This document shows positions 49,176 to 59,939 of a stretch of DNA of 64,000 bases, piece after piece. Each line of letters starts with the position of its first letter. The stretch's first letter is position 1. Below the pieces are notes generated by a model that was not told where the DNA came from, made no database searches, and saw only the letters and a program-made list of their open reading frames with translations. Origin of the DNA: Symbiodinium natans (Eukaryota > Sar > Dinophyceae > Suessiales > Symbiodiniaceae); NCBI GenBank assembly GCA_905221605.1, contig CAJNDS010002699.1, positions 247,748 through 311,747 of the forward strand, read 5' to 3'. The translations under genes and the position numbers were made by a program.

Positions 49176-52100
49176 CTGAGGCTTGAGGACATACGGAGCC
49201 TTCCGAAGGTGGAACTGCATGCCCATCTGAGCGGTTCGATCACGCAGCAGAAGCTGAATCCCGCCTGCAGTAACCTGCTTCACGTGGCGTTGCTACTTGT
49301 TGACTGAAATGGCCGGAACTTCTACACACCTACCAACAGATGTCGCACCTTGCTGTGTATCCCTTGCTAAAAATGTGTCCTGCCAGCCCCTCAACACAAA
49401 GCTCCCTGATGGATAGCCATAGGCTTGGTTAGTGGCCTTGCTGCTAAGTCTGCTACTTCTGCTCAATGATGACGCCTGAACCGTCTGAGACAAAAAAACC
49501 AAGCTTTGGAGTCGGAAATAGCTTGAGCCTTTCTCACTTCGGGCCAGCCTTCCCCGAGCCTGGCACAGTGAAGAGAAGGATGCACAGCTCTGACCTCGAC
49601 CCAGGATTGAGATGCTGGAGCGCCGTGGTGATGGTGCCACCTTCACACCCTTCAACTGCAAGGCAGCAGTGGCCTCAGTACGCAGGACCTGGTATGTTGG
49701 ACCCCAGTGAGCTACAGCCCAATGCGATGTGAAGGATCGTTCCGATGCCCTGGCCAAGTGCTTCAGCTACTTCGAGAAGGCGTGAAGCCAGTCGGAAAGT
49801 GTTCTGGGCTGCATAAAACCGCCGAACCCTTCACAGCCTGCAACGTGATTAAGCATGCCTGGCGGCAGCAGAATCAGCAGCAACCTAAAACCAAGGGTCA
49901 ACAAGCACACACCTTCCCTGCAAAGCAGCTCGAAGGTCGCAAGTGTTATAACCAACCTGGCTGCCTTGAAGGACGACTGAGAGATTTTGCAGACACGAGT
50001 TCGAATTTGCGGTTCAGCGTCCTGCGAGGAGAGCACCTTACATGTGCTTCATCACTTTGCTGCCTCTTGGATACAGAGACTCAAGACCAGGGCAACATGC
50101 AACAAGACAAGTTCACCATCATACATGGAAGTGCCATCTATTCATTGTGCCCGAAAGGGTCGAGCACCCGCGGCTTGAAGCACACACACACACACACACA
50201 GGGGGACACAGAGAGCCGGAGAGAGAGAGAGAGAGAAGGGGTATTCACGCATCGCTTAACACACCGTACATTCCTGGGAGTAAAACCCCAGCACCACGGA
50301 TGTTTCACACACAGACAGTTCGCTGGAGCTCGCCCGTTAGGGCGGTCCCCCCCCACACAGGGGGACCAGGTGCAGTGGAAGGAAGGAAGGGGTACTCACA
50401 CAGTAGTCACACAGTCTTGCGAGGTACGGCTCGATCCACATCAAACTGGAAATGAGCAAGTTTGGCCCACCTTGGCCTATCATTACTGGAAAATGTCAGG
50501 CCGAGAGATGTATGTACTTGGAGCTGCGAACTTCTCCCAAGCAGTTCAAGGCAGCGCCACTTACAGACGAACTCCCTCATGCAAAAGAAAGTGATGATTG
50601 GTCTTGCGAGGTCAGCTCTCAAAATGGCTCGGATGAGACGCTCGTTCATTTTGGTCATGCTGCCAGCTGTGTGAAACGTGCGCTTTCTTGGCAGCAGATG
50701 CGAGTCCAAAAAGCTGAGGGGAAAAGAGCTGACCACAAAGCTGCAGTACCTGGAAACAGTGCGCGAAGCCATCCAAGAGTTCCATGCAAAGGCGACAACA
50801 AAAGTATCGCCTTGTCACCTTCAGATGCAGCATAGAAACATAGACGGCCTGCGCTTGGGCCACTTGGGTCACTGGTGTGCAGGCACAGGATCAGTTTGGC
50901 TTCGTTATGGAGGCAATGTGGGCCCATGTGGGCCGGGACTGACTCTGGTGGTGCGGTGGGTGACAGCCGCATTGATGCAGGTTAAGCTGCTTCTCAGCGT
51001 CGACCGCGGCAAGGTGACCTCCAAAGAAAGTGCACTGGTGCCCTTCTCAGCCGTGGCAGAATGAAATCGGAGGTTAGGCTGTATGTAGCAGTTGCTGGTG
51101 ACTTGTGGCAACCCTTTGTCGAGGCGCAGATTGATGACATTCTGGTCATGCACAAGGACTGCCCCGAAGACCTCCAAGAGTCATTCAGGCCTCGCTGAGG
51201 GGTTGTTATGGCTAGGGTTTCGGTTTAAGTCAGCCATGCTCCTCGCCTCCCTTGTTTCAGAGAGCCAGCGGAGAGAGTCCCGCCGAGCTGCCCGGAGCAC
51301 AGAAGCCCACAGAGCCCGGCGAGGATCTATGGAGTTGATTCCGCGCAACGCGCGTTTGTCTTTAGCCAAACAAAAGGTCTTCGCCAAGAATGTCCACTGT
51401 CTCCCTACCTCTTTGGCTTTGTTCTAGCACATCTGTTGGCGGATGCTGAATCAGAATACTAGGAACTGCATGGACGAATAGCTGGCGTTTTCCAGGTCCC
51501 TCGCCCCTTATTGGACCTTAAGTATGCTGAAGAAACGGTACTGTTATCATGCTCCGCTTTGCAGCTAGACCGCCTCCTTTCCCTAGTTCAGTATTATGGG
51601 GTCCAGAAAGCCTTCACCTCAACGAGGACAAATGTGTCCTTCCGAGTATTTTCACGCACCCGTCTTGGAAAATGGCGACTTTAGCAGTGTCCACAAAAAT
51701 AGGAAGGTCCTTCTCTAAGCCCAGACAGTGCGCCCCTTGCTTCTCACTGGGTTGCCGGAGCGAGTTTCGAGAGATCCATGTGTGCGTTTGTCGGAACACC
51801 TCGCCGAAGACGGGCCCCAGGTTGGTTGTTTGGGCTTTGGCGTTGGCGTTTAACGGAATCCGTGGCAAACGATTTCAGCTCCTGTGTAGGAGCATTCTGA
51901 TCTGGTTGTGGGCATCGACATCTGTGGAAATCCGCATGCAAACACTGTGAAGTCGCACCTTCTTCCAGCCCTTTTAGTCGCTCGACAGCTTAGAAGATTC
52001 ATTGTCTTTGTAGTTTGGATGCTCTGAGTTTCAACTTTTGGCAAATCGGTGTGTCGTGCCGTGCCTCACAAGGAGAGGAGTCATGCCTTTCAGCGGCTAC

Positions 52101-54243
52101 CAATCACCTTCCACACAGCAGAAATTCCTGATGATGCCGCTGTGATGGACAAGCCGAAACTGAGTGACTGCGTGTACTTGTGTGGCTTAAACTGTTGCTA
52201 ACCCATGGCGGGTCTAAGGAGGAAAGCAAAATGATCATCGACAGACTCTTGGCTTCAGAACGGGCACCATGCAGTCGCGATCAGGGCAATTGGGGAGTGA
52301 GGCAGGGGGAACTGTAACCTGACTTTGTTTCGTATGGCTCGCTGCTGTAGTAGGACGTCGGTGAGGATCTATGTAAAGACTGCGCTGACAACAACCGCCG
52401 GCCTGTGCAAGGGACTAGCATCCGACGATCGAAACCTTGCAAACATGCCGGAAGAGTTTGCCAAGGCATGTGCAAGCTCAACATCAGGCGCAGACTTGGC
52501 GTGATCAGCTGAGCGCTTTTGGATGTTCCTGCATTTCCGGCCCGACTGGCTGCTCACATGAGTTGCGGCATATCCTGAATCAATTAGATCCCTTCACGCT
52601 TGCTCTTTGTCGCTGATGAAGGCGGTTGGGCCACGTGACCTACCTTCCAGACAGCTGTCGAGAACGAGTTCTGCAGGGTGTTTTTGAGGATAGCGGTGTG
52701 GGCATCGCTGCTGGGACCAGAAGAGAGATTGTAGGTGTCGATTTACGTGATAACTTCAACAGTAAAACAAGACTGAGGGGGCACACATACATGCGTGTGT
52801 GCGCGCGCGTGTGCGCGCGCGCGTGTGAGGCATATGTGGTAGAAGCACAAACAGAGAGCGTCCCGCCCCATGTATCCCTGTCTCGCTGTTAAGATTACTT
52901 AGTCGTTTAACCAGAACAGAGGTACGTCGCAACAGTCAAGGGATCTAAAGTTCTAGTTCAACTGAGTGCTGTCGTTGAGATACGGAAGGAGCACACAGAG
53001 GATCTATGTTTGTTTCGGAATGTGGTCGTTGATCGCTTACGAAGGTGTGTTGAAGCAAGTTCAGGGTTAAAGGGTGTGCTCCCAAGTAGCTTGCTGTTTC
53101 TTTCACAACCGCAGTGGCAGCCCAGCCACCAGATTTTCCAGTGTTGGGGCTTCCAACTTGCACCACGTCAGCCAGGGAAGGGTTTGGTATTTAACCTTGG
53201 CATGATGGGATCAGTGTTGAGGCTTCAGGGTTTCGGGGTTGCTGCCTACAGCATCGGGGCTTGCGTGAGTGTCCCCGGTACCTGCTGTCATTAGCTCTTG
53301 TGTCTCAGGGGAGGGATTCAGGCTCCTGTTTTGCAACGGTTTTGAAGGGTTCAACATCAGTCAGATGCCCTACTCAGGAGCTTTGCCCGACCTCCAACAT
53401 GATCACCAAGGAAATCCCCAGCGTCTTGTCTTCACAGTGCATGTCCTGATCCGTGACTCAGTAGACTTTCCTCACCAAGAAAAGCTTCCGCTCCCCAAGC
53501 TAGCTCTTGAGGCTTAGAGGACCATCATTTCCTGGACTGGTGGCAGAAGTCCGACAAGATCCATCTCAGTGTGAACACTGACGATGTCGGCCCGGAGCTC
53601 ATGCTGGATCTTAACCGCAGTGTGGACGAACAACGCTTCGCAGCAATCTGCAGACCATGCAGACATACACACGCAGAGTCAGCAAAGGTTTGTTCTCCTG
53701 CGACCTGTCCTCTGAGATTTACGACCTGGCCACAGAATCTGGCCAGCAGGAGCAGGGTTCGCCCCGTTTCTATGCGGCCAGGCTCTTTCCAGGACGTGCA
53801 TCCAAGCATCCGAGGCCTTCCACCTGTCCAGGCAAGATGTTATCAGCCTCCAACGGCAGGCAATCCAGTCGGCATCTTGCCACACAGATTGATTTCTGAT
53901 CTGCTCGAGCCCTGTTCGCGTCGGCTTGGCCTTGGACGTCTCTAGACGCTAAATATTTGATCTTTCCACCCCGTACATGTGAGCTTGCGCCGGCTTGCAC
54001 CGGCTCAAAGCCCTGCCACAGCGCTGTTGACATGCCTTGGCGTAGAACAAGGTGCTACGCTGCTACGCATGCATCGCCATGCGTATGTTAGATGAATCAA
54101 TGTCTGCTTGGAAACCAAAGCCTACGGCACTTCTACACCATTGTAGTTCGGAAAGTCACCCAGGCATTTCATCCGGACAGGAATGGGCTGTCGAAGATGT
54201 TCGAAGACATGACCCCTGTCTTGACTAGTACGGCTGACTGTTA
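49176..54243 (+). CDS. ADAL: Adenosine deaminase-like (N6-methyl-AMP deaminase) gene, at least 14 exons
   Basis: Exon-by-exon match to ADAL/MAPDA, the Zn enzyme that deaminates N6-methyl-AMP to IMP. Exons: about 49176-49266 (LPKVELHAHLSGSI, zinc H-x-H); 49735-49779 (DALAKCFSYFEK); 49944-49996 (LEGRLRDFAD); 50508-50550 (YLELRTSPKQFK); 50714-50791 (LTTKLQYLETVREAIQEF); 50981-51031 (VKLLLSVDRGKVTSKES); 51124-about 51177 (AQIDDILVMHKD); 51890-51987 (DLVVGIDICGNP); 52078-52141 (LPITFHTAEIPDD); 52622-52676 (RLGHVTYLPDS); 53378-53420 (ELCPTSNMITKEIP); 53518-53589 (DHHFLDWWQKSDKIHLSVNT, then DDVG); 53688-53756 (LFSCDLSSEIYDLATE); 54147-54243 (RKVTQAFHPDRN..., TAA). Zinc and catalytic motifs (HAH, HTAE, RLGH, TDD) are all kept. 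Six resolved introns are GC-AG and one GA-AG, with phases agreeing. Missing: N-terminus, probably one exon before 49735 and one between 52676 and 53378. It appears intact. Confidence 0.85.
50180..50240 (+). repeat. (CA)n and (GA)n microsatellites in a deaminase intron
   Basis: CACACACACACACACACAC at about 50181-50201, then (GA)n at about 50217-50236. Confidence 0.85.
51325..51660 (+). pseudogene. Decayed LINE reverse-transcriptase fragment inside a deaminase intron
   Basis: The frame encodes DSAQRAFVFSQTKGLRQECP and LSPYLFGFVLAHLLAD, matching the G.RQGCPLSPYLF block of non-LTR retrotransposon reverse transcriptase. After TAG (51460-51462) the same frame continues with PLLDLKYAEETVLLSCSALQ and LDRLLSLVQY, the YADDT block with the catalytic DD changed to EE. 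A frameshift near 51590 leads to ESLHLNEDKCVL, the following block. It has a nonsense codon, a frameshift and a lost catalytic site, so it is dead. It lies in the intron of about 710 nt between deaminase exons ending near 51177 and starting at 51890, same orientation. Confidence 0.8.
52794..52828. repeat. Alternating (TG/CG)n tract in a deaminase intron
   Basis: GTGTGTGCGCGCGCGTGTGC and following alternating purine-pyrimidine bases. This kind of sequence can adopt Z-DNA. Confidence 0.8.
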
Positions 54244-54955
54244 AGGTCAAGAGTTTTTTTGTTTCTTTTCCGGGTGTCTGCTGCTTTAAACCATGCTTCT
54301 ACTTCTCTCATGCTCTGAAACCTCGAAAACCCTGATTTTTCCCAACAAATTTCCTACCATAAACCTTTACGATTGCGATTCGAAATCGAGATATTGATTT
54401 GTGCATGCAGGGCAGCATGTGATGATGTCATGTTCTATCGATGTTACTCAAGGCTTTCTGTGGCCTCAAACCGTCCTGGAAAACAACCGCGGCATTCCCT
54501 TCCCCAAACGCTCTTTTTCGACAAAAACAGGCGAACCCCTTCAGAGGGTTTTCCAAGGGTTTGGGATTTTAGTAGGAATGGTTGGGGCTCGGTGGCCCGG
54601 CCGGAAAGTGGGGAAATGTTGGGGGTTTTCAGGATTTGTTGGGCTTTTTGTGGGGGGATTTGTTGGTTTTTGTACTTGTTGGGATTGTCGGCAGCCCGGC
54701 CGGAAAGTGGTAAAATGTTGGGGTTTTTGGGGATTTAATGGGTTTATTTTAGGATGTATTGTGATTTTGACAGCTAAGGTCTTGTTGGTTTTTTGTTAGT
54801 TTCTTTTGGGTTTGTTTCGTTTTTTGGGGTTGTTTGTTATTCTTGGGTTTAAGGTTGGTCTTTGCCGGGCTTCTCGCGGTGCAGCCCCTGGTTTTACCTG
54901 GTTTTACTATGTTTTATTGCTGTTCACGCGGCACCATGTAGAGCGGCATGCACCC
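54244..54955. repeat. G/T-rich region with a 101-bp diverged direct repeat
   Basis: GGCCCGGCCGGAAAGTGG followed by GGAAATGTTGGGGG (about 54593) recurs near 54692 (AGCCCGGCCGGAAAGTGGTA). The stretch to 54.85 kb is rich in GGTTTT and TTTGGG. The 121-codon and 132-codon frames across it follow the repeat and have no domain. Confidence 0.6.
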
Positions 54956-54962
54956 TGTATCC

Positions 54963-55188
54963 CTGAAAGAAGGCAGAGGCTGCTCATGTCATGGAGCCAA
55001 GGCTGTCTTGTCCGCCCTCAAAGCCGGTTGCGAATTTGGCACCTCAGCCAATGATAAGTGACTGTTGCCTGCCATGGCCAAAGCGATGGATGCAGATGTC
55101 CGTCGCATGATTGTGCTCGCAGGTCAACAGCCACAAGCGTCAGAAACTAAACGGGCTCACAGCTTAGCCGCTTCGCTGCAAGCGTGAG
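54963..55188 (+). CDS. Exon candidates, unrecognised
   Basis: One frame encodes LKEGRGCSCHGAKAVLSALK and AGCEFGTSANDK before TGA at about 55060. A second, from about 55072, encodes MAKAMDADVRRMIVLAGQQP and ETKRAHSLAASLQA before TGA. Both are protein-like and on the + strand; a GT donor-like CGCAG|GTCAAC lies in the second. Confidence 0.27.
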
Positions 55189-55189
55189 T

Positions 55190-55755
55190 TGTCTTTTGCT
55201 GCGTGCAAAAAGGCGTCGGGGGCGGGGGGGGGGAAGGGTGTTACATGCAACTGACGCCGTGGATTTGCTCCGACCCTTTCTTGAGTATGGTGCATGGTCA
55301 CGTGACTGTGCAATGTATTTCGCCGCTTTTCTACGCTTGAGCCGATCTTAGCCATGAGCAAAAGAATCACAAGACATGGAGAATACATTGATTCCGAACG
55401 GAGATCTTCTTAAGCGCCTGCTCCAGCCGCGCATGGCCCAAGACAAACTTGCCCAACAAAACGATACTTGACTGTGCTGTGCTGACAAGCATGCATGTGT
55501 CGAGTTCATGTTGAATTCGATGCAGTGCTGGCTGCAGCCTAAGTTGCTTTGCCAATGACTCATGCTTCGACTTGATGCAGAGCAAGACTACCTAAGGCCG
55601 TGGCGGCCCGCGAACGGTTACAGCCGCGAGTGTGATTACCGTTGCATAAGCAACGACTCAGAGCGGGCGACATCCAGAGAGGATGACAACTCCTCGAATG
55701 AGTCAGGCACCACCTAGTGACCTAGTCACACTCCTCCATGTTCAACCTGGGAGCT
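55190..55755. other. No gene resolved
   Basis: Unsupported frames only; a G-run at 55215-55233. Confidence 0.4.
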
Positions 55756-55773
55756 TGTGCCAGGTCAGGATAA

Positions 55774-56444
55774 GTGTCCGCAATTTGGGGACGTGGCTTG
55801 GCACATGGGTCATGTTGCATCGGGAAGTCTGAGCAACGGGGCGTTGATGCTGAGGCAAAGGACGTCCCCACGATGGATGCACATGTTCGCTTCTGGGCTG
55901 CACGTGGAGAGCCTGTTCACCGTTCTCCTGTTCCACTAGAATCCCAGACGTGTCGCACCTAGACATTGACGACGACATGTATGACTCTGTGACGATGGCC
56001 GCTTTCGGAGGGGTTCACTTGCAACTTCCTGGAGGACACCCTGCCTATGTAAACAGCTCGCACGCATGACCCTCCAAGCCTCAAGCTGCACCACTTGAGT
56101 GCCGGAGGAACCGTGCGGGTCCACCCAATGTGGCTTTGCTTGGGCTGCATTCCTTTGTAACTTGGAGACCAAACCAGGCTTTGGGATGTCTGGGGATGCA
56201 ACTTCACTAGTATTGGGCACCCAAGCGTCAGGATGTCCTTGGCCAAACTGAGCACCGGCTCCCACTGAGATTCTCGATTTACCCAGGTTCGTTGCGCAGC
56301 AGGCCAGCTTGCTGTACATGCGCCTGGGGCAGGAGCTGGAGAAGCCGGTTCATGGCGAAGGTGGCTGGGATGACAGTGTTCTCTTTCAGCTCGCAATGAC
56401 GAATTCACGGCTTCGGGGGCCAAGGGAGATACGAAGGCCCCCAT
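55774..56444 (+). CDS. Multi-exon gene, possibly glycosyltransferase-like
   Basis: A frame to about 55962 encodes DVPTMDAHVRFWAARGEPVH. An exon of about 55940-56048 encodes IPDVSHLDIDDDMYDSVTMA and FGGVHLQLPGGHPAY before a GTAAAC donor. An exon from about 56287 (after tttacccag) encodes FVAQQASLLYMRLGQELEKP and GWDDSVLFQLAMTNSRL, stopping at TGA 56442-56444. The pattern of a hydrophobic helix followed by WDD..LFQLA faintly resembles nucleotide-sugar transferases whose acceptor domain has DQ/WDD..FN, but this is only an impression. The coding strand is clearer than the product. A 161-codon minus-strand frame over the same DNA is judged a shadow. Confidence 0.38.
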
Positions 56445-56449
56445 GAGGT

Positions 56450-57815
56450 GCGACAGGGAGTGGGAAGATGTTCAGGATCCCCGAAACGTGCAGTCACTGT
56501 AGAGTAGAGGCAGCGAGGACAGAACGCCTGTACAGCAAGTGTTCAAGCTGCAACAAGCATGTTGGCCCTGGGCTGAGCTTCCAGAAGAGAACCCGAGGAT
56601 CCTCCAGCCCTCTTAGGGCAGCGCACGGCAACGCCACTGCATCAGCAGGGCTGAGACACGCTGCACAAGAGCCCCTCTCCTCGCGAAAAGCCTTGGAGCC
56701 CTCAATCTGTCAAAATTGCCTTGCTTGCCATTCTGCGAAGCCTCTGAAAACCCAGCCGGGCGAACGGCACATAGAATAGAAGCCACCCTCCCAGGTCCCG
56801 ACTCTTGCAGTGCATAACATAGCTGCAACTCTTTGGGTTGTCTCTGCCCCATCTTGTGGGGAGGTCTTGGGAGGCGGCTCTGAGCCCTCCAGTTGCGACA
56901 GTTTCGAGGACCGGGGCGTTGTCCAGAGTTGTGACAGCAGGCGAGATGTCAGATGGGCTGAAGTGGATTCTGCCGTTTGCGAAGACGCTGATGGTGTACA
57001 TGCGACCTGGCACTGGAAGGCTCCAGGTCAGGCCCAGAGTCCCAGAGGCTGAAGATGTGCGAAACATGACCCCCCGAGTGGCTGAGGTTGGCCCTGATGC
57101 TTTTTCCCGAGATGTTGGGCGCCTGTCGGCTTTTACTCTTCGTCCTCAACCCTACGACATGGATAGACATCAACAGATGCTTGTCCCGCAAACCACAGTC
57201 ACGTTCACATCCAGCTCATACTTTGCACGCAGGGCTTGACACCGAGGATTCAGGCCAGACCTCAGCGCAAAGTGGGCCTTCCTGTGGAGCACGCCGGTCC
57301 TGATCACCTGTGCTGCGACAGCTGAAAGTTTAAAGCTGGCCATCGGCTACATAGTCGCTCGGATGCATCTACAAACTGAGGGCCAAGCACGCGCACTGCT
57401 CCGATTCATAGTCGTGCCACCAGAACGTCCCGCTCCCGCACACTCCCCGTGTCCTTCTCATGTCGCCACCCCCACAATGGTTAGCATGGGTCTGCTTTGG
57501 GAACCTCCCCTCTGTGGTGTTGCGGAGTTGCTTGCTGATCTGTTGCTACTGGGTGATGTCTGATGTAAGGCAGGCACGGAGAGAAGGGGCACCGGGCACC
57601 ACATGAGAGGCTTAGTAACTGGCTCAACATGCGGCCCCAGCTTTCACATGTTCCGCAGGGGTTGCAGAGGCTTGCTTGTGTTTGGCAATGGTTGCTGTTA
57701 CACTTACAGCTGCAAAGCACATGTCGATTTGCTTTGCAACTCGTCCGCGGTACTGTGGCAGCTTTGCCGTTCAGGTCCTGGTAGATTCTGTCAGTGTCGT
57801 TCTTATGTGTGACAC
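56450..57815. other. Competing frames, no gene resolved
   Basis: Three overlapping frames at 56.70-57.24 kb (two plus, one minus) are all long and protein-like, so strand and phase cannot be chosen. Cys-rich frames near 57.6-57.8 kb lack a known pattern. Confidence 0.25.
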
Positions 57816-58028
57816 CGTGCAGGACGCCAGAGTCAGCACAAGCGGGCATCCTTCATGTCCTAGAATGCGCATGGGATGAATACGGCTTCGTGCAGGACAC
57901 GCTTTTCAATAGCTTGGCCTTGACCTTCCTCATCGACCTGGACAATAAGACACTTGTCCTGGCAAGCCTACCCGCTAAGCCATTGTGCAGGATTTGTTGT
58001 AGACCCCTGAATCATCTTGGTATCGTCT
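57816..58028 (+). CDS. Exon candidate, unrecognised
   Basis: The frame encodes AGILHVLECAWDEYGFVQDT and LALTFLIDLDNKTLVLASLP before TAG. It is mixed hydrophobic and acidic and looks like a folded domain fragment. No family recognised. Confidence 0.27.
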
Positions 58029-58569
58029 AGAGTCTAGAGGTCGAGCTCTAGAAGGTAGTCCCAGAGCCTTCCTTTAGACGGTAGTCCCGGACTGCCGCCT
58101 ACAGTAGTGCAGCACCATGGCATCAACCGATCACATGCCTGAAGCCACAGTTAAACGCCGACATGCCGACACGGGTTCTGGTTTCACTCGGGTAGGTCTT
58201 CAGGTGATGCGTTCGTACAGCTCAAAGCTGCTTCTCTGGGCCGCGCGCGCAGCTGTGAAGTCTTTGCCATAGGGCCATGCGCATCCATGAACCATAGCGC
58301 AGCAAAGTATGGAACCCTTTTTGCTTTGCGTAAAGAATTGCAGCAGACATGTTATTTTGTAAGCAGTCCGGAATCAGACCTTTTCACAGCCATGAAGGTG
58401 GACTCCTGAAGGTTTCGTGATTTGCTTAGCACTTTCTGTACTGGCCTGGACGTCTTGGACATGGCGTTGTTTTGTACCGATCCGGTCCGGCTGTTGCCTG
58501 CCCTTATTGGACTTTCCAGATCATGACCTGCTCTGGTCTGACCATGTCAGCTGCTTTCCCTATACCGCA

Positions 58570-59165
58570 CGACTGCAGATGAAGATGGACTTGTATGCCA
58601 TACAGTCCTTATTGGTGATGGACGGGAAATCTCAAGCCTCCGCCAGCACTCATCACAACTGTGTAATCCAGGCAGATGGTGAGCTGGTGTGCTTCAATGC
58701 ACTGTGCCTCCGCATTTGGGACCAGTCTTGACAGTCTCAACAGGAGGGGGGTGCGCCGTTAAAGCAAATGGTCGGCTGTTTGGTTTTGGAGGTAACGGGC
58801 ACGGGCAACGTGATGTTCCGGTGGATTTGGGACCAGTGTTGACGGTCTCAACAGGCGGATGTCACACCTGCACTGTGAGGGCAGATGGTCAACTGGTCTG
58901 CTTCGGAGACGACGAGAAAGGGCAATCCGATGTGCCATTGGATCTTGGGCCCGTGGTGGGAGTATCAGCGGGTGAGCAGCATACCTTCGCAGTGAAAGCA
59001 GACGGAGAGCTGCTCTGAACATGTACGGGGAGTGTGATGTTCCTGTGCATCAGGGACCAGTGTTCACAGTCTCCGCACGCGGACATCGCACATGTGCAAC
59101 GCGGGCAGATGGTCGATACGTCGGTTTCCCAGATACGCCATGCCGGTGTTCGAAGTTTAGAACCT
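58570..59165 (+). pseudogene. RCC1-like repeat gene, broken in frame
   Basis: Four to five repeats of the form DVPxDLGPVLTVSTGG.HTC.V.ADG.LVCFG, the RCC1-type beta-propeller repeat frequent in dinoflagellate proteins. Part 1 (to about 58695) ends NCVIQADGELVCF. The frame then shifts, and 58700-59018 encodes PPHLGPVLTVSTGG, GHGQRDVPVDLGPVLTVSTG and KGQSDVPLDLGPVVGVSAGE, ending ADGELL and TGA. It shifts again to MYGECDVPVHQGPVFTVSAR. Both breaks fall at the same place in the repeat (after VC-F, before the GQ.DVP segment), each losing roughly 10-14 nt. A full propeller needs about seven repeats. Probably a decayed copy; missing microexons would be the alternative. Confidence 0.65.
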
Positions 59166-59565
59166 GCGAACTCCCGCGGGCGTGAGGGCCGTGAGTTCTT
59201 CGAGTCTTTCGTCAGATGAACATCCGCTTGCGGAATAGGCATCACTGCACCTTGAGATGAAGGAGCAAAAAGCACCTGCTGCCCTAATCTCCGCACCCTA
59301 CGACACTGAAGCCTACACCATTCACCATCAATCTGCACTGGCGGGAACATCCGCTGGCGAACGTGATGTTACGGGAGTATCCCCAAGACCGACATCCTCA
59401 TCGTACTCCCAAGCTGCAACTCGAAAATTATCTGCAAATTCACCAGCAATCGCCCTCTGTCTTTACACACGTCTTCGAGAGTGCAAACCCAGCAAACTAT
59501 TTGTGCATCCTTTTGTCCGTTTATACATGTAATGGAACGTATGTTTGCGTATAGTCCGCGTACGC
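59166..59565. other. No gene resolved
   Basis: A phrase near 59340-59375 (gcgaacgtgatgtt) echoes the RCC1-repeat text gcaacgtgatgttcc and may be a further degenerate repeat. Confidence 0.3.
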
Positions 59566-59571
59566 TCTGAT

Positions 59572-59657
59572 CTGGGTCTATACATAGAAAATCTTTTCAT
59601 ATATATATATGTGTGTATATATGTATAGATTTTCTATGTAGAGAGACAGATCAGACG
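59572..59657. repeat. Hairpin element with AT microsatellite loop
   Basis: CTGATCTGGGTCTATACATA and GAAAATCT at the left are inverted at the right (AGATTTTCTATGTAGAGAGA then CAGATCAG), around a (TA)n loop. The stem is about 30 bp. Confidence 0.7.
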
Positions 59658-59836
59658 CTGAGTTTACCGCTACTATTGCGAGCATAAGGCAATCACATAG
59701 CGAGTGTAGAAACCTAAGACAAGGCTGACATTCCATGTGAGCCGCCACGCCATAATTTAATCCCGTCAAAGTCCGGGCTACTTAGCGCCCTCTGCAAATC
59801 TGAAATTGTGCCAATGGTGTGAGGCGGTCACAAGCT

Positions 59837-59932
59837 TGGGATGTTCACCCTCATACTAACAGTCCTTAAAAGGGATTATAGTACCCCCCATCCCCTATTA
59901 AGGACTGTTAGTAGAAGGGGGAACATCCCAAA
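59837..59932 (+). repeat. MITE-like hairpin family A, copy 3
   Basis: Left TTGGGATGTTCACCCTCATA then CTAACAGTCCTTAA; right the near-perfect inverse ending GAACATCCCAA. TIRs are about 34 bp with few mismatches, the best preserved of the three copies. Confidence 0.8.
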
Positions 59933-59939
59933 TAATTTC

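Noticed and set aside
51061-51200. IDDILVMHKD read as a retroelement YxDD catalytic box
   Set aside because: It joins in phase 0 to the preceding deaminase exon through a GC-AG intron (51032-51123) and fits the deaminase order; the true RT remnant is 200 bp further on.
52716-52765. Alternative GVDL block (REIVGVDLRDN) as the deaminase substrate-loop exon
   Set aside because: A better match with the required GNP (DLVVGIDICGNP, 51890-51987) lies in the correct order before the HTAEIPDD exon, so the 52.7-kb match is coincidental.
53650-53690. CRPCRHTHAESAKVC as a possible fourth C3H1 finger
   Set aside because: Spacing does not fit C-x8-C-x5-C-x3-H, and the segment falls in the deaminase intron 53590-53687.
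54125-54243. J-domain (HPD motif) fragment in RKVTQAFHPDRN
   Set aside because: The splice phase and position fit the last exon of the adenosine deaminase-like gene (intron 53757-54146, GT-AG, codon G|TT), whose C-terminus has this helix; no other J-domain feature is present.
55936-56444. 161- and 127-codon minus-strand frames
   Set aside because: They overlap plus-strand exons with clear acceptor and donor sites and better protein character.
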